DNA of 41,973 nucleotides. Origin: JBCCGI01 sp039029355. GTDB lineage: Bacteria > Planctomycetota > UBA1135 > GCA-002686595. The notes beneath the pieces are model-generated. The model did not search any database and was not told where the DNA came from. It saw nothing but the letters and a program-made list of their open reading frames with translations. Both the position numbers and the translations under genes were made by a program. Positions 35,243 through 41,973 of the stretch are shown here, piece after piece (position 1 is the first letter of the stretch; each line of letters starts with the position of its first letter). The stretch lies in NCBI GenBank assembly GCA_039029355.1, contig JBCCGI010000069.1:1-41973 (forward strand), read 5' to 3'.

Positions 35243-36226
35243 GTGGCGCAGCGGGCCGCCGACATCGCCGAGGGCATCTGCCGTGGGCACAAGCACGCCC
35301 TGGCGCGGATGATCTCGTGGGCGGAGAACGGCGACCCGCGCTTCCCCGAGGCGCTGGCGTCGATCTACCCGCGCATCGGGCGGGCCTGGCGCATCGGCGT
35401 TACCGGTCCGCCGGGCGCCGGCAAGAGCACGCTGACCAACCGGCTCGCCATGGCGCTCCGCGCCGCGGACAAGACGGTCGGCATCCTGGCGATCGATCCG
35501 ACCTCGCCCTTCTCCGGAGGGGCGCTGCTGGGCGACCGCATCCGCATGGAGGAGCGCACCGCGGACCCCGGCGTGTTCATCCGCTCGATGGCCAGCCGCG
35601 GGAGCCACGGCGGCCTCGCGCGCGCCGCGGTCGACGCGTGCGACGCGATGGACGCCTTCGGGATCGACTTCGTGATCGTCGAGACCGTCGGCGTGGGCCA
35701 GGCGGAGTACGACGTGATCGGCGCGGTCGACACGGTGCTGGTCGTGCTGTGCCCGGGCGCGGGCGACGGCATCCAGGCGATGAAGGCCGGCATCCTCGAG
35801 GTCGCCGACGTGCTGGTCGTGAACAAGTCCGACCTCGACGGCGCCGACCGGCTCATGATGGATCTGACCGAAACCGTGCACACGCGCGAGATCCGGCGCG
35901 AGGGCCGCGAGGTGCAGTGGGAGGTTCCCGTTGTTGCGACTCAGGCGGCGAGCGGAGACGGCGTCGAGCGGCTGATCGAGCACGTCGGCGGCCACCGCCG
36001 CCACCTCGCGGAGGGCGACCTGGACCAGGTACGCCGCGCGAAGCGCGTCCAGCACGTGCGCCGCGTGGTCGACGAGCGCCTGGACGAGGAGCTCTGGGGG
36101 CCGCGTGGCTACGCCGAACGGGCGGAATCCGGGCTCCGGTCGAACGCGACCCCGTACGATGTAGCGGAGGAGATTCTCTCCAGCGTTCTCGGCTCCGGCC
36201 TCGGAAAAACAGCGGAACAGCGATGA
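35243..36226 (+). CDS. meaB: MeaB/ArgK-type GTPase chaperone of B12 mutase
   Basis: 327-residue G3E-family GTPase that loads and protects adenosylcobalamin-dependent acyl-CoA mutases. Walker A is GPPGAGKST (55-63). Switch and Mg segments are DPTSPFSGGALLGDRIRM (85-102) and VETVGVGQ (146-153), and the base-specificity motif is NKSD (194-197). The GTG at 35243 is three bases after the previous stop. Its TGA overlaps the ATG of the mutase large subunit (ATGA), which ties its dosage to its client. The C-terminal dimerisation arm is present. Confidence 0.95.
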   Translation: MAQRAADIAEGICRGHKHALARMISWAENGDPRFPEALASIYPRIGRAWRIGVTGPPGAGKSTLTNRLAMALRAADKTVGILAIDPTSPFSGGALLGDRIRMEERTADPGVFIRSMASRGSHGGLARAAVDACDAMDAFGIDFVIVETVGVGQAEYDVIGAVDTVLVVLCPGAGDGIQAMKAGILEVADVLVVNKSDLDGADRLMMDLTETVHTREIRREGREVQWEVPVVATQAASGDGVERLIEHVGGHRRHLAEGDLDQVRRAKRVQHVRRVVDERLDEELWGPRGYAERAESGLRSNATPYDVAEEILSSVLGSGLGKTAEQR

Positions 36227-37899
36227 GCGAAACGCGCGTTGCCAATCACTCGAAGACCGTCGCGGACGGGAGGCGTCTCTGGGAAGAGGCGCTCCGCGAG
36301 GCGCGTCTGCGCGAGGGGAACTTCACGACCATCTCCGGAGCTCCGGTCAAACCGGCCTACGGCCCGGGGGACGTCGACGTCGACTACGAGGCCGACCTGG
36401 GATGGCCCGGGCAGTTCCCGTACACGCGCGGCGTGCACCCGTCGATGTACCGCGGCCGGCTCTGGACCATGCGGCAGTTCGCCGGGTTCGGCACGTCGGC
36501 CCAGACGAACGAGCGCTTCAAGTTCCTGCTCGACCACGGGCAGACCGGCCTCTCGGTGGCCTTCGACTTCCCGACGCTGATGGGGCACGACTCCGACGCC
36601 GAGCTCTCGCTGGGCGAGGTCGGCCAGGTCGGCGTGGCGGTGTCGTCGCTGGCCGACATGGAGACGCTGATGGACGGCATCCCGATGGACCGGGTGTCGA
36701 CCTCGATGACGATCAACGGCCCCGCGCCGATCATGCTGGCGTTCTACATCGCCTGCGGCGAGAACCAGGGCGTCGACCCGAAGCTGCTGCGCGGCACGGT
36801 CCAGAACGACATCCTCAAGGAGTACCAGGCCCAGCACGCCTGGCTGGTGCCGGCCGAGCCGGCGCTGCGGATGATCACCGACGTGATGTCCTACTGCGCC
36901 GATCGCGTGCCGCAGTGGAACACGATCTCGATCTCGGGCTACCACATCCGCGAGGCGGGCTCGACCGCGGCCCAGGAGCTGGCCTTCACCCTGGCCAACG
37001 GCTTCGAGTACGTGAAGCGCGGCCTCGCCGCCGGGATGGACGTCGACACGTTTGCCCCGCGGCTCTCGTTCTTCTTCGACAGCCACCTCGACTTCTTCGA
37101 GGAGATCTGCAAGTTCCGCGCGGCGCGGCGCATCTGGGCGCGGCACCTGCGCGACGAGTTCGGCGCCGAGGATCCGCGCTCGTGGATGATCCGCTTCCAC
37201 ACGCAGACCGCGGGCGTGTCGCTGACGGCGCAGCAGCCCGAGAACAACATCGTGCGGACGACCCTGGAGGCGCTCGCGGGCGTGCTCGGCGGGACGCAGT
37301 CGCTCCACACGAACTCGATGGACGAGACGCTGTCGCTCCCGACCGAGAAGGCGGTCAAGATCGCGCTGCGCACGCAGCAGATCATCGCCGAGGAGAGCGA
37401 GGTCGCGCACGTCGCCGACCCGCTGGGTGGCTCGTACTTCATCGAGGCGCAGACCAAGCGCCTCGAGGACGAGGCCGAGAACTACTTCCAGGAGATCGAG
37501 AAGCGCGGCGGCATGGTCGCCTGCACCGAGGCCGGCTACGTCCAGCGCGAGATCCACCGCGCGGCCGTCGCCTACCAGCGCGCGCTCGAGACCGGCACCA
37601 AGCGCGTGGTCGGCGTCAACTGCTACACCGAGGACCTCGACGCCGAGCCCGAGATCGACCTGCACCGCATCGACCCCGCGGTCGAGCGCGAGCAGCATGA
37701 TCGCCTCGAGGCCCTCCGCAAGCGACGCGACTCGGACAAGGTGCGCTCCGAGCTGGACGACGTGCGCGAGGCCTGCCGCAGCGGGGGCAACCTGCTGGAG
37801 CGCTTCGTGTCCGCGGCCCACGCCTACTGCACGCTGGGGGAGATCGCCGGCGTCCTGCGCGAAGAGTTCGGCGAGTACCACGAGCCCAAGATCCTGTAG
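36223..37899 (+). CDS. B12-dependent acyl-CoA mutase large subunit, isobutyryl-CoA type
   Basis: 558-residue substrate-binding subunit of the methylmalonyl-CoA mutase family, without the cobalamin domain, which is encoded next door. The TIM barrel is complete: FTLANGFEYV, RLSFFFDSHLDFFEE, RFHTQTAGVSLTAQQP, GGTQSLHTNSMDE. Two specificity positions decide the acyl group. Methylmalonyl-CoA mutase has Tyr89 (TIRQY) and Arg207 (EYMVRN). Here they are Phe86 (WTMRQF) and Gln204 (EYQAQHAW), 118 apart as in the reference. Phe/Gln is the known isobutyryl-CoA mutase pair (Phe80/Gln198). Length matches separate-subunit IcmA (about 566). A generic annotation as methylmalonyl-CoA mutase would probably be wrong, though activity on other acyl-CoAs cannot be excluded. 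Confidence 0.93.
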   Translation: MSETRVANHSKTVADGRRLWEEALREARLREGNFTTISGAPVKPAYGPGDVDVDYEADLGWPGQFPYTRGVHPSMYRGRLWTMRQFAGFGTSAQTNERFKFLLDHGQTGLSVAFDFPTLMGHDSDAELSLGEVGQVGVAVSSLADMETLMDGIPMDRVSTSMTINGPAPIMLAFYIACGENQGVDPKLLRGTVQNDILKEYQAQHAWLVPAEPALRMITDVMSYCADRVPQWNTISISGYHIREAGSTAAQELAFTLANGFEYVKRGLAAGMDVDTFAPRLSFFFDSHLDFFEEICKFRAARRIWARHLRDEFGAEDPRSWMIRFHTQTAGVSLTAQQPENNIVRTTLEALAGVLGGTQSLHTNSMDETLSLPTEKAVKIALRTQQIIAEESEVAHVADPLGGSYFIEAQTKRLEDEAENYFQEIEKRGGMVACTEAGYVQREIHRAAVAYQRALETGTKRVVGVNCYTEDLDAEPEIDLHRIDPAVEREQHDRLEALRKRRDSDKVRSELDDVREACRSGGNLLERFVSAAHAYCTLGEIAGVLREEFGEYHEPKIL

Positions 37900-37904
37900 C
37901 CGCC

Positions 37905-38330
37905 ATGCCCGAACGGAAGATCCGCGTCCTGATCGCCAAGCCGGGCCTCGACGGCCACGACCGCGGCGCGAAGACCGTCGCCACGGTCCTGCGCGACCAC
38001 GGTATGGAGGTGATCTACACCGGCCTGCACCAGACGCCTTCGCAGATCGCCGAGGCGGCGGCGCAGGAGGACGTTGACGTGGTGGGCCTCTCGATCCTCT
38101 CGGGTGCCCACATGTCGCTCTTCCCGCGCGTGCGCGCCGAGCTGGCCGAGCGCGGGCTGAAGCACGTGCTCCTCACCGGCGGCGGGATCATCCCGCGCGA
38201 GGACATGGAGGCCCTGGAGGGCGACGGCTTCGCCAAGCTCTTCGGGCCCGGCACCAAGACCGACGACATCGCGCAGTGGATCCAAGAGACCATGCGCGCG
38301 CGGTGGACGGAGGAGGAGGTCGAGGCGTGA
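37905..38330 (+). CDS. Cobalamin-binding small subunit of acyl-CoA mutase
   Basis: 141 residues, the B12 domain that pairs with the large subunit just upstream. KPGLDGHDRG contains Asp16-x-His18-x-x-Gly21, whose His replaces dimethylbenzimidazole as lower cobalt ligand. LSILSGAH (Ser63-x-Leu65) and LTGGGIIP (Gly92-94) complete the three-part signature. Length agrees with IcmB of Streptomyces (about 136) and with McmA2-type proteins. It starts five bases after the large-subunit stop and overlaps the HTH gene by four bases. The end of the gene carries a near-perfect ribosome site (AGGAGGAGGT, 38311-38320) for that gene. Confidence 0.96.
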   Translation: MPERKIRVLIAKPGLDGHDRGAKTVATVLRDHGMEVIYTGLHQTPSQIAEAAAQEDVDVVGLSILSGAHMSLFPRVRAELAERGLKHVLLTGGGIIPREDMEALEGDGFAKLFGPGTKTDDIAQWIQETMRARWTEEEVEA

Positions 38331-38599
38331 CCGACGACGCCAAGGAGATCCTGAACATCGAGGAGGCGGCCCGGCTCCTCGGCGTCAGCGTCAAGACCTT
38401 CAACAAGGTTCTTCACTCGCAGAGCATCCCCGCCCGAAAGATCGGACGGGAGTGGAAGTTTTCGCGCCGCGCGCTGATCGACTGGGTCGGCACGGGGTGC
38501 AGCACCGACTTCTACCGTGAAGCCGACCGCAACGGCGAGACCGGCAAGGACAAGCACACCAGTCGCCGCACCTCCGGTTGGCGACTCGAAATGGACTGA
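38327..38599 (+). CDS. Excisionase-type helix-turn-helix protein
   Basis: 90 residues. LNIEEAARLLGVSVKTFNKVL is a MerR/excisionase-type winged helix-turn-helix, followed by the wing IPARKIGREWKFSRRALIDWV. The tail is Lys/Arg/Asp-rich and probably disordered. GTG start overlaps the mutase small-subunit stop, with AGGAGGAGGT six bases ahead, the strongest Shine-Dalgarno in the window, so abundant synthesis is expected. With no effector domain it may be an operon autoregulator. There is no phage or integrase context to support a true excisionase. Confidence 0.85.
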   Translation: MTDDAKEILNIEEAARLLGVSVKTFNKVLHSQSIPARKIGREWKFSRRALIDWVGTGCSTDFYREADRNGETGKDKHTSRRTSGWRLEMD

Positions 38600-38606
38600 A
38601 CTGGCG

Positions 38607-39791
38607 ATGACCATCGGCACGCAAACGCGCTACGCGCTCCCCGAAATCAAGCACTCCTTCGACCTGACCGAGGATCAGACGATGATCCGCGAGATGGTCC
38701 GGGAGTTCGCCCTGGCCGAGGTCGCGCCCATCGCGGCCGAGATCGACGAGAACCACCGCTTCCCGACCGATACGTGGAGCAAGATCGTCGAGCTGGGGCT
38801 CCCCGGCATCCCGTTCCCCGAGGACGTCGGCGGCTCGAACGGCGGCACGCTGGCGTACATCCTCGCGGTCGAGGAGGTCAGCCGCATCTGCGGTTCGACC
38901 GGGCTGACGCTCGCGGCGCACGTGTCGCTTGGCACCTACCCGATCTGGGCCTGGGGCGGCGACAAGCTCACCGAGCTATACGTGCCCAAGCTGATCGCGG
39001 GCGAGTACATGGGCGCCTACGGGCTGACCGAGCCGAACGCCGGCTCGGACTCCGGCGGCACCCAGACGACCGCGGTGCTCGACGGCGACGAGTACGTGCT
39101 GAACGGGCGCAAGTGCTTCTGCACCAACGCGAACCACTCGGGCGTGTTCATCGTCACCGCGGTCACCGACAAGTCGCTCGGCCCGAAGGGCATCAGCGCC
39201 TTCGTGGTGCCGATTGAGACCGCGGGCTTCTCGCTCGAGAAGGGCGAGGAGAAGCTCGGCATGCGCGGCTCCGACTGGGCCTCGCTGGTGTTCGAGGACG
39301 CGCGCATTCCGCGCGATCACATCCTCGGCCCCGAGGGCGAGGGCTTCCGCACCTTCATGAAGACCCTCGAGGGCGGCCGCATCTCGATCGGCTCGCTCGC
39401 GCTGGGCATCGCCCAGGGCGCCTTCGACGTCGCGGTCAAGCATGCCAAGGAGCGCGAGGCCTTCGGCAAGACGCTCGCCGACCAGCAGGCGGTGCAGTTC
39501 AAGCTCGCCAACATGGAGGTCGAGATCAGCGCCGCGCGCCACCTGGTCTACCACGCCGCGCGCCTGAAGGACTCCGGCGTCGCGTACGGCAAGGAGGCCT
39601 CGATCGCCAAGCTCTACGCCTCGGAGGTCTCGATGCGCGCCACCTACGACGCGATCCAGATCCTCGGCGGCTACGGCTACAGCCGCGAGTATCCCGCCGA
39701 GCGCATGTGGCGCGACGCGAAGCTCTGCACGATCGGCGAGGGGACGAGCGAGGTGCAGCGCCTCATCATCGCCCGCAACGTCCTGCGGTGA
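38607..39791 (+). CDS. Acyl-CoA dehydrogenase, second in operon
   Basis: 394-residue flavoprotein. Signatures are GAYGLTEPNAGSDSGG, KLGMRGSDWASLVFEDARIP and FGKTLADQQAVQFKLANME. Catalytic base Glu378 is in TIGEGTSEVQRLI. About one third differs from the copy at 34091, so they probably act on different chains, for example isobutyryl- versus butyryl-CoA. The ATG at 38607, seven bases after the HTH stop, is chosen. An upstream in-frame ATG at 38517 lies inside the HTH gene. Its TGA overlaps the next GTG. Confidence 0.92.
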   Translation: MTIGTQTRYALPEIKHSFDLTEDQTMIREMVREFALAEVAPIAAEIDENHRFPTDTWSKIVELGLPGIPFPEDVGGSNGGTLAYILAVEEVSRICGSTGLTLAAHVSLGTYPIWAWGGDKLTELYVPKLIAGEYMGAYGLTEPNAGSDSGGTQTTAVLDGDEYVLNGRKCFCTNANHSGVFIVTAVTDKSLGPKGISAFVVPIETAGFSLEKGEEKLGMRGSDWASLVFEDARIPRDHILGPEGEGFRTFMKTLEGGRISIGSLALGIAQGAFDVAVKHAKEREAFGKTLADQQAVQFKLANMEVEISAARHLVYHAARLKDSGVAYGKEASIAKLYASEVSMRATYDAIQILGGYGYSREYPAERMWRDAKLCTIGEGTSEVQRLIIARNVLR

Positions 39792-40711
39792 GCTACGCAC
39801 GGCCTGCGTCGCGCGAGCCCGTCCCCTGGGCGCCGCGCCGCGTGCGCGCGGGCGAGTGGACCATCACCGCGCTGTCCGACGGCTTCCTGCGGCTCGACGG
39901 CGGAGCGATGTGGGGCGTCGTCCCCGCGCCGCTCTGGCGCGAGATGACGCCGCCGGCGGAGGACAACTCGATCCTCCTCGCGCTCCGCCCGTTCCTGGCC
40001 GAGCGCGGCGGCGACAAGGTCGTCATCGAGGTCGGCGTAGGCGCGCGCTGGGAGGAGAAGTGGCGGCGGATCTACCACATCGACCGCTCGGCCGAGGTCG
40101 GCACGCTCGAGAGCACACTCGTCGCCTGCGGCGTGGCTCCTGAGGAGGTGACGCACGTCGTGGCCTCGCACTGCCACTTCGACCACATCGGCGCCCAAGT
40201 CGTCGAGCGCGACGGCGCGCTGGCGCCGCTCTTCCCGAACGCCCGCCACCATGCGCCGCGCGTCGAGGTCGAGATCGCCAAGCACCCCGACCACGTGCGC
40301 CGCGCCTCGTACCGGCCCGACGACGTCGTGCCGATCGAGGAGGCCGGCCTGCTGGAGCCCTTCGACGCCGCGCCCGAGGGCCTCGAATTGCTGCCCGGCC
40401 TGCGCGTCTACGACTCTGGCGGCCACTCCGACGGGGTCTGCGTCGTGACGGTCAACGAGGGGGGCGAGGGCGACACGGCCATCTTCTGGGCCGACGTCGT
40501 CCCGACCACGCACCACATTCAGCCGCCGTACATCATGGCGTACGACATCGACGTGACGCGTTCCTTCGAGAACCGCGCGCGCTGGCTCGCGCGCGCCGCG
40601 GAGGAGCGCTGGATCGGGCTCTTCTACCACGACGCCGACGAGGCCTTCGGCCGCGTCGAGGCGGACGGCCGGCGCTATCGCTTCGCTCCGGTCGCCTCCG
40701 AGGGGGAGTAG
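39788..40711 (+). CDS. MBL-fold metallohydrolase
   Basis: 307-residue metallo-beta-lactamase-fold hydrolase. Metal ligands: His128, His130, Asp132 and His133 (SHCHFDHIG), His213 (GGHSDG), Asp236 (FWADVV) and His281 (LFYHD), so a complete two-metal site. N-terminal SDGFLRLDGGAMWGVVP is shared with the lactonase-like subgroup. Cytosolic, no signal peptide. GTG start overlaps the previous stop. In an acyl-CoA operon, thioester or lactone hydrolysis is plausible, but the substrate cannot be inferred. Confidence 0.9.
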   Translation: MSYARPASREPVPWAPRRVRAGEWTITALSDGFLRLDGGAMWGVVPAPLWREMTPPAEDNSILLALRPFLAERGGDKVVIEVGVGARWEEKWRRIYHIDRSAEVGTLESTLVACGVAPEEVTHVVASHCHFDHIGAQVVERDGALAPLFPNARHHAPRVEVEIAKHPDHVRRASYRPDDVVPIEEAGLLEPFDAAPEGLELLPGLRVYDSGGHSDGVCVVTVNEGGEGDTAIFWADVVPTTHHIQPPYIMAYDIDVTRSFENRARWLARAAEERWIGLFYHDADEAFGRVEADGRRYRFAPVASEGE

Positions 40712-40712
40712 C

Positions 40713-41471
40713 GTGCGCATCGTCTCTCTCTGCCCGAGCCTGACCGAGCTCGTCTTCGACCTCGGCCGCGGCGAGGAGCTCGTCGGCCGCACGCGCTTCT
40801 GCATCCACCCCGCCGACCGCGTCGGCGCGGTCGAGGACGTCGGCGGCACCAAGGACCCCGACGTGGAGCGCATCGCCGCGCTCGCCCCCGACGTCGTGCT
40901 GCTCAACGAAGAGGAGAACCGCGTCGAGGACGCCGACGCGCTCCGCGAGGCCGGCGTGAGCTGCCACATCAGCTTCCCGCGCACCGTCCAGGATACCGCC
41001 GACATGGTGCGCTCGATCGGCGCCACCCTGAGCGCGGCCGAGCCCGCCGACCGCATCGCGCTCGACATCGAGCAGCGCGCGCAGCGCGTCCGCGCCGCCG
41101 CGGCCGAGGCTCCCCCGGTGCGCTGGACCTACCTGATTTGGCGCAAGCCCTGGATGGCGGTGAACGGCGACACCTTCGCCCACGCGCTGCTCGCCCTCGC
41201 CGGCGGCGAGAACGTCTTCGCCGACGCGCCGATCCGCTATCCCGAGGTCACCGCGGGCGAGCTGGCCGAGCGCGACCCCGAGCTGGTGCTGCTCGGCAGC
41301 GAGCCGTTTCCCTTCGAAGCCCGCCACGCGGACGAGCTGGCCGAGGCCACCGGCCTGCCACGCGAGCGCTTCGTGCTGGCGGACGGTGAGTATCTCTCCT
41401 GGCACGGCTCGCGCACGCCCGACGGCATCGACTACGCGGCGGCGGCGCTGCGCGGGCGCCGAGTGTCCTGA
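40713..41471 (+). CDS. BtuF-like cobalamin-binding protein without signal peptide
   Basis: 252 residues of the helical-backbone metal receptor (BtuF/FecB/FepB) fold. MRIVSLCPSLTELVFDLG at the start, GTKDPDVERIAALAPDVVLL and TFAHALLALAGGENVF are the typical first strand, backbone-helix and closing segments. BtuF is normally periplasmic and made with a signal peptide. This protein begins directly with the first mature strand from a GTG one base after the MBL stop, so it should stay in the cytosol. No permease or ATPase genes are near. Being last in a B12-mutase operon, it may store or deliver cobalamin. Confidence 0.85.
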   Translation: MRIVSLCPSLTELVFDLGRGEELVGRTRFCIHPADRVGAVEDVGGTKDPDVERIAALAPDVVLLNEEENRVEDADALREAGVSCHISFPRTVQDTADMVRSIGATLSAAEPADRIALDIEQRAQRVRAAAAEAPPVRWTYLIWRKPWMAVNGDTFAHALLALAGGENVFADAPIRYPEVTAGELAERDPELVLLGSEPFPFEARHADELAEATGLPRERFVLADGEYLSWHGSRTPDGIDYAAAALRGRRVS

Positions 41472-41472
41472 G

Positions 41473-41973
41473 TCAGAAGTTCGTCGTCACATTCCGTTCC
41501 CTGTCGGTTCCTGGCAAGGCGCGACGACGACTGCGTATCCAGGGCGCTACGCCGAGGAGGAGACGCACCTTGAGCCGCGGGTCGACGACCGCCATCGGGT
41601 CCTCGCCCATCTTGCAGGTGCCGACCGGGTGATAAATCGTGTTGCCGTGTTTCAGGCCGTATTCCTTCGCCGTCTCCGCTGAATCCACTTCGGGCCCCGG
41701 GGCGATCTCGCCTTCGCTGAAGCTCGCGAGCGCAGGCGATTCGAGAATACGCCGGGTGTGCCGCAACCCCGATAGCAGCACCTGCACGTCGTTCTCGTCG
41801 GTCAGGTAGTTCGGCACGATGGCGGGCCGTTCCAGCGGGTCGGCGCTTTTGGCCATGATCGTGCCGCGGCTGTCGGGCCGAACGGGACAGACCGCCACGG
41901 TCATGCCGGGATGCTCGTCGAAGGTCTTGAGTTCGACCGCGCTGTAGCTCGCCGGCGTGAACAGCAATTGCAG
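41473..41973 (-). pseudogene. GMC oxidoreductase, C-terminal part, truncated
   Basis: Runs off the right edge; codons continue upstream of the TTG at 41967 (Leu-Gln-Leu-Leu-Phe). It matches the C-terminal domain of choline-dehydrogenase-like GMC flavoenzymes: AVCPVRPDSRGTI, PNYLTDENDVQVLLSGLRHT and the catalytic-His segment YHPVGTCKMG. After DPRLKV, where homologues have about 45 more residues including GLRVVDASIMP and the second catalytic Asn/His, the frame turns to unrelated Arg-rich sequence and stops. No other frame restores the end. GC and codon use differ from the neighbours. A disrupted or transferred gene, or an assembly join, near 41565. Confidence 0.7.

Noticed and set aside
36223..38330. 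Annotation as methylmalonyl-CoA mutase of the propionate pathway
   Set aside because: Specificity residues are Phe and Gln, and no propionyl-CoA carboxylase or epimerase gene is nearby. The family assignment itself is kept.
38327..38599. Prophage or integrative-element excisionase
   Set aside because: No integrase, attachment repeats or phage genes in the window; it is coupled to metabolic genes on both sides.

Overview
The window is very GC-rich, densely coded bacterial chromosome. It most likely comes from a Planctomycetota bacterium, perhaps of the Saltatorellus/Poly30-like kind. Three things point there. A secreted protein (12126-13259) carries 'CNGNGV-D-CD' calcium-binding repeats. A metalloprotease (27833-30202) ends in a domain that I recognise from large secreted planctomycetal proteins. 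An ECF sigma factor (13423-16380) is fused through a membrane helix to carboxypeptidase-regulatory-like domains. This is judged by eye, not by a database search. No CRISPR array, rRNA, insertion sequence or prophage is visible.

Layout. 1-7300: a GT-C membrane glycosyltransferase, a small STAS-like protein, a DinB-like protein, the tRNA methyltransferase TrmH, and a two-gene unit of an anchored beta-domain protein and a secreted acidic protein. 7702-11934: tRNA-Ala(CGC), a Dph6-type ATP pyrophosphatase, aconitase AcnA and a small RRM RNA-binding protein behind two tandem hairpins. 12126-24777, all minus strand: a translationally coupled surface-glycan-type operon (two GT-C proteins, a small exported protein, a methyltransferase-kinase fusion, an SGNH hydrolase), then a ClpC-like chimera, the membrane-tethered sigma factor and a secreted calcium-repeat protein. 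24826-30202, plus strand: a third GT-C protein, an omega-amidase-like nitrilase and a metzincin protease. 30206-31399, minus strand: a small four-cysteine protein and two Hsp20 chaperones.

32043-41471 is one long plus-strand operon with many 4-base stop/start overlaps: thiolase, 3-hydroxyacyl-CoA dehydrogenase, acyl-CoA dehydrogenase, MeaB GTPase, large and small subunits of a B12-dependent acyl-CoA mutase, a small excisionase-type HTH protein, a second acyl-CoA dehydrogenase, an MBL-fold hydrolase and a BtuF-like cobalamin-binding protein without a signal peptide. The mutase has Phe86 and Gln204 where methylmalonyl-CoA mutases have Tyr and Arg. That is the isobutyryl-CoA mutase pattern, so the operon reads best as interconversion of isobutyryl-CoA and butyryl-CoA feeding beta-oxidation to acetyl-CoA. 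The last 500 bases hold a truncated GMC oxidoreductase of visibly lower GC.

The strongest candidate for something undescribed is 16576-18552. It has a ClpC N-domain, a first AAA+ module whose hydrolysis residues are altered, and a UVR-like coiled coil. The second AAA+ ring, where ClpP would dock, is replaced by a nucleoside-deoxyribosyltransferase/TIR-like domain. This looks like a stress or immune sensor-effector built on a disarmed unfoldase.
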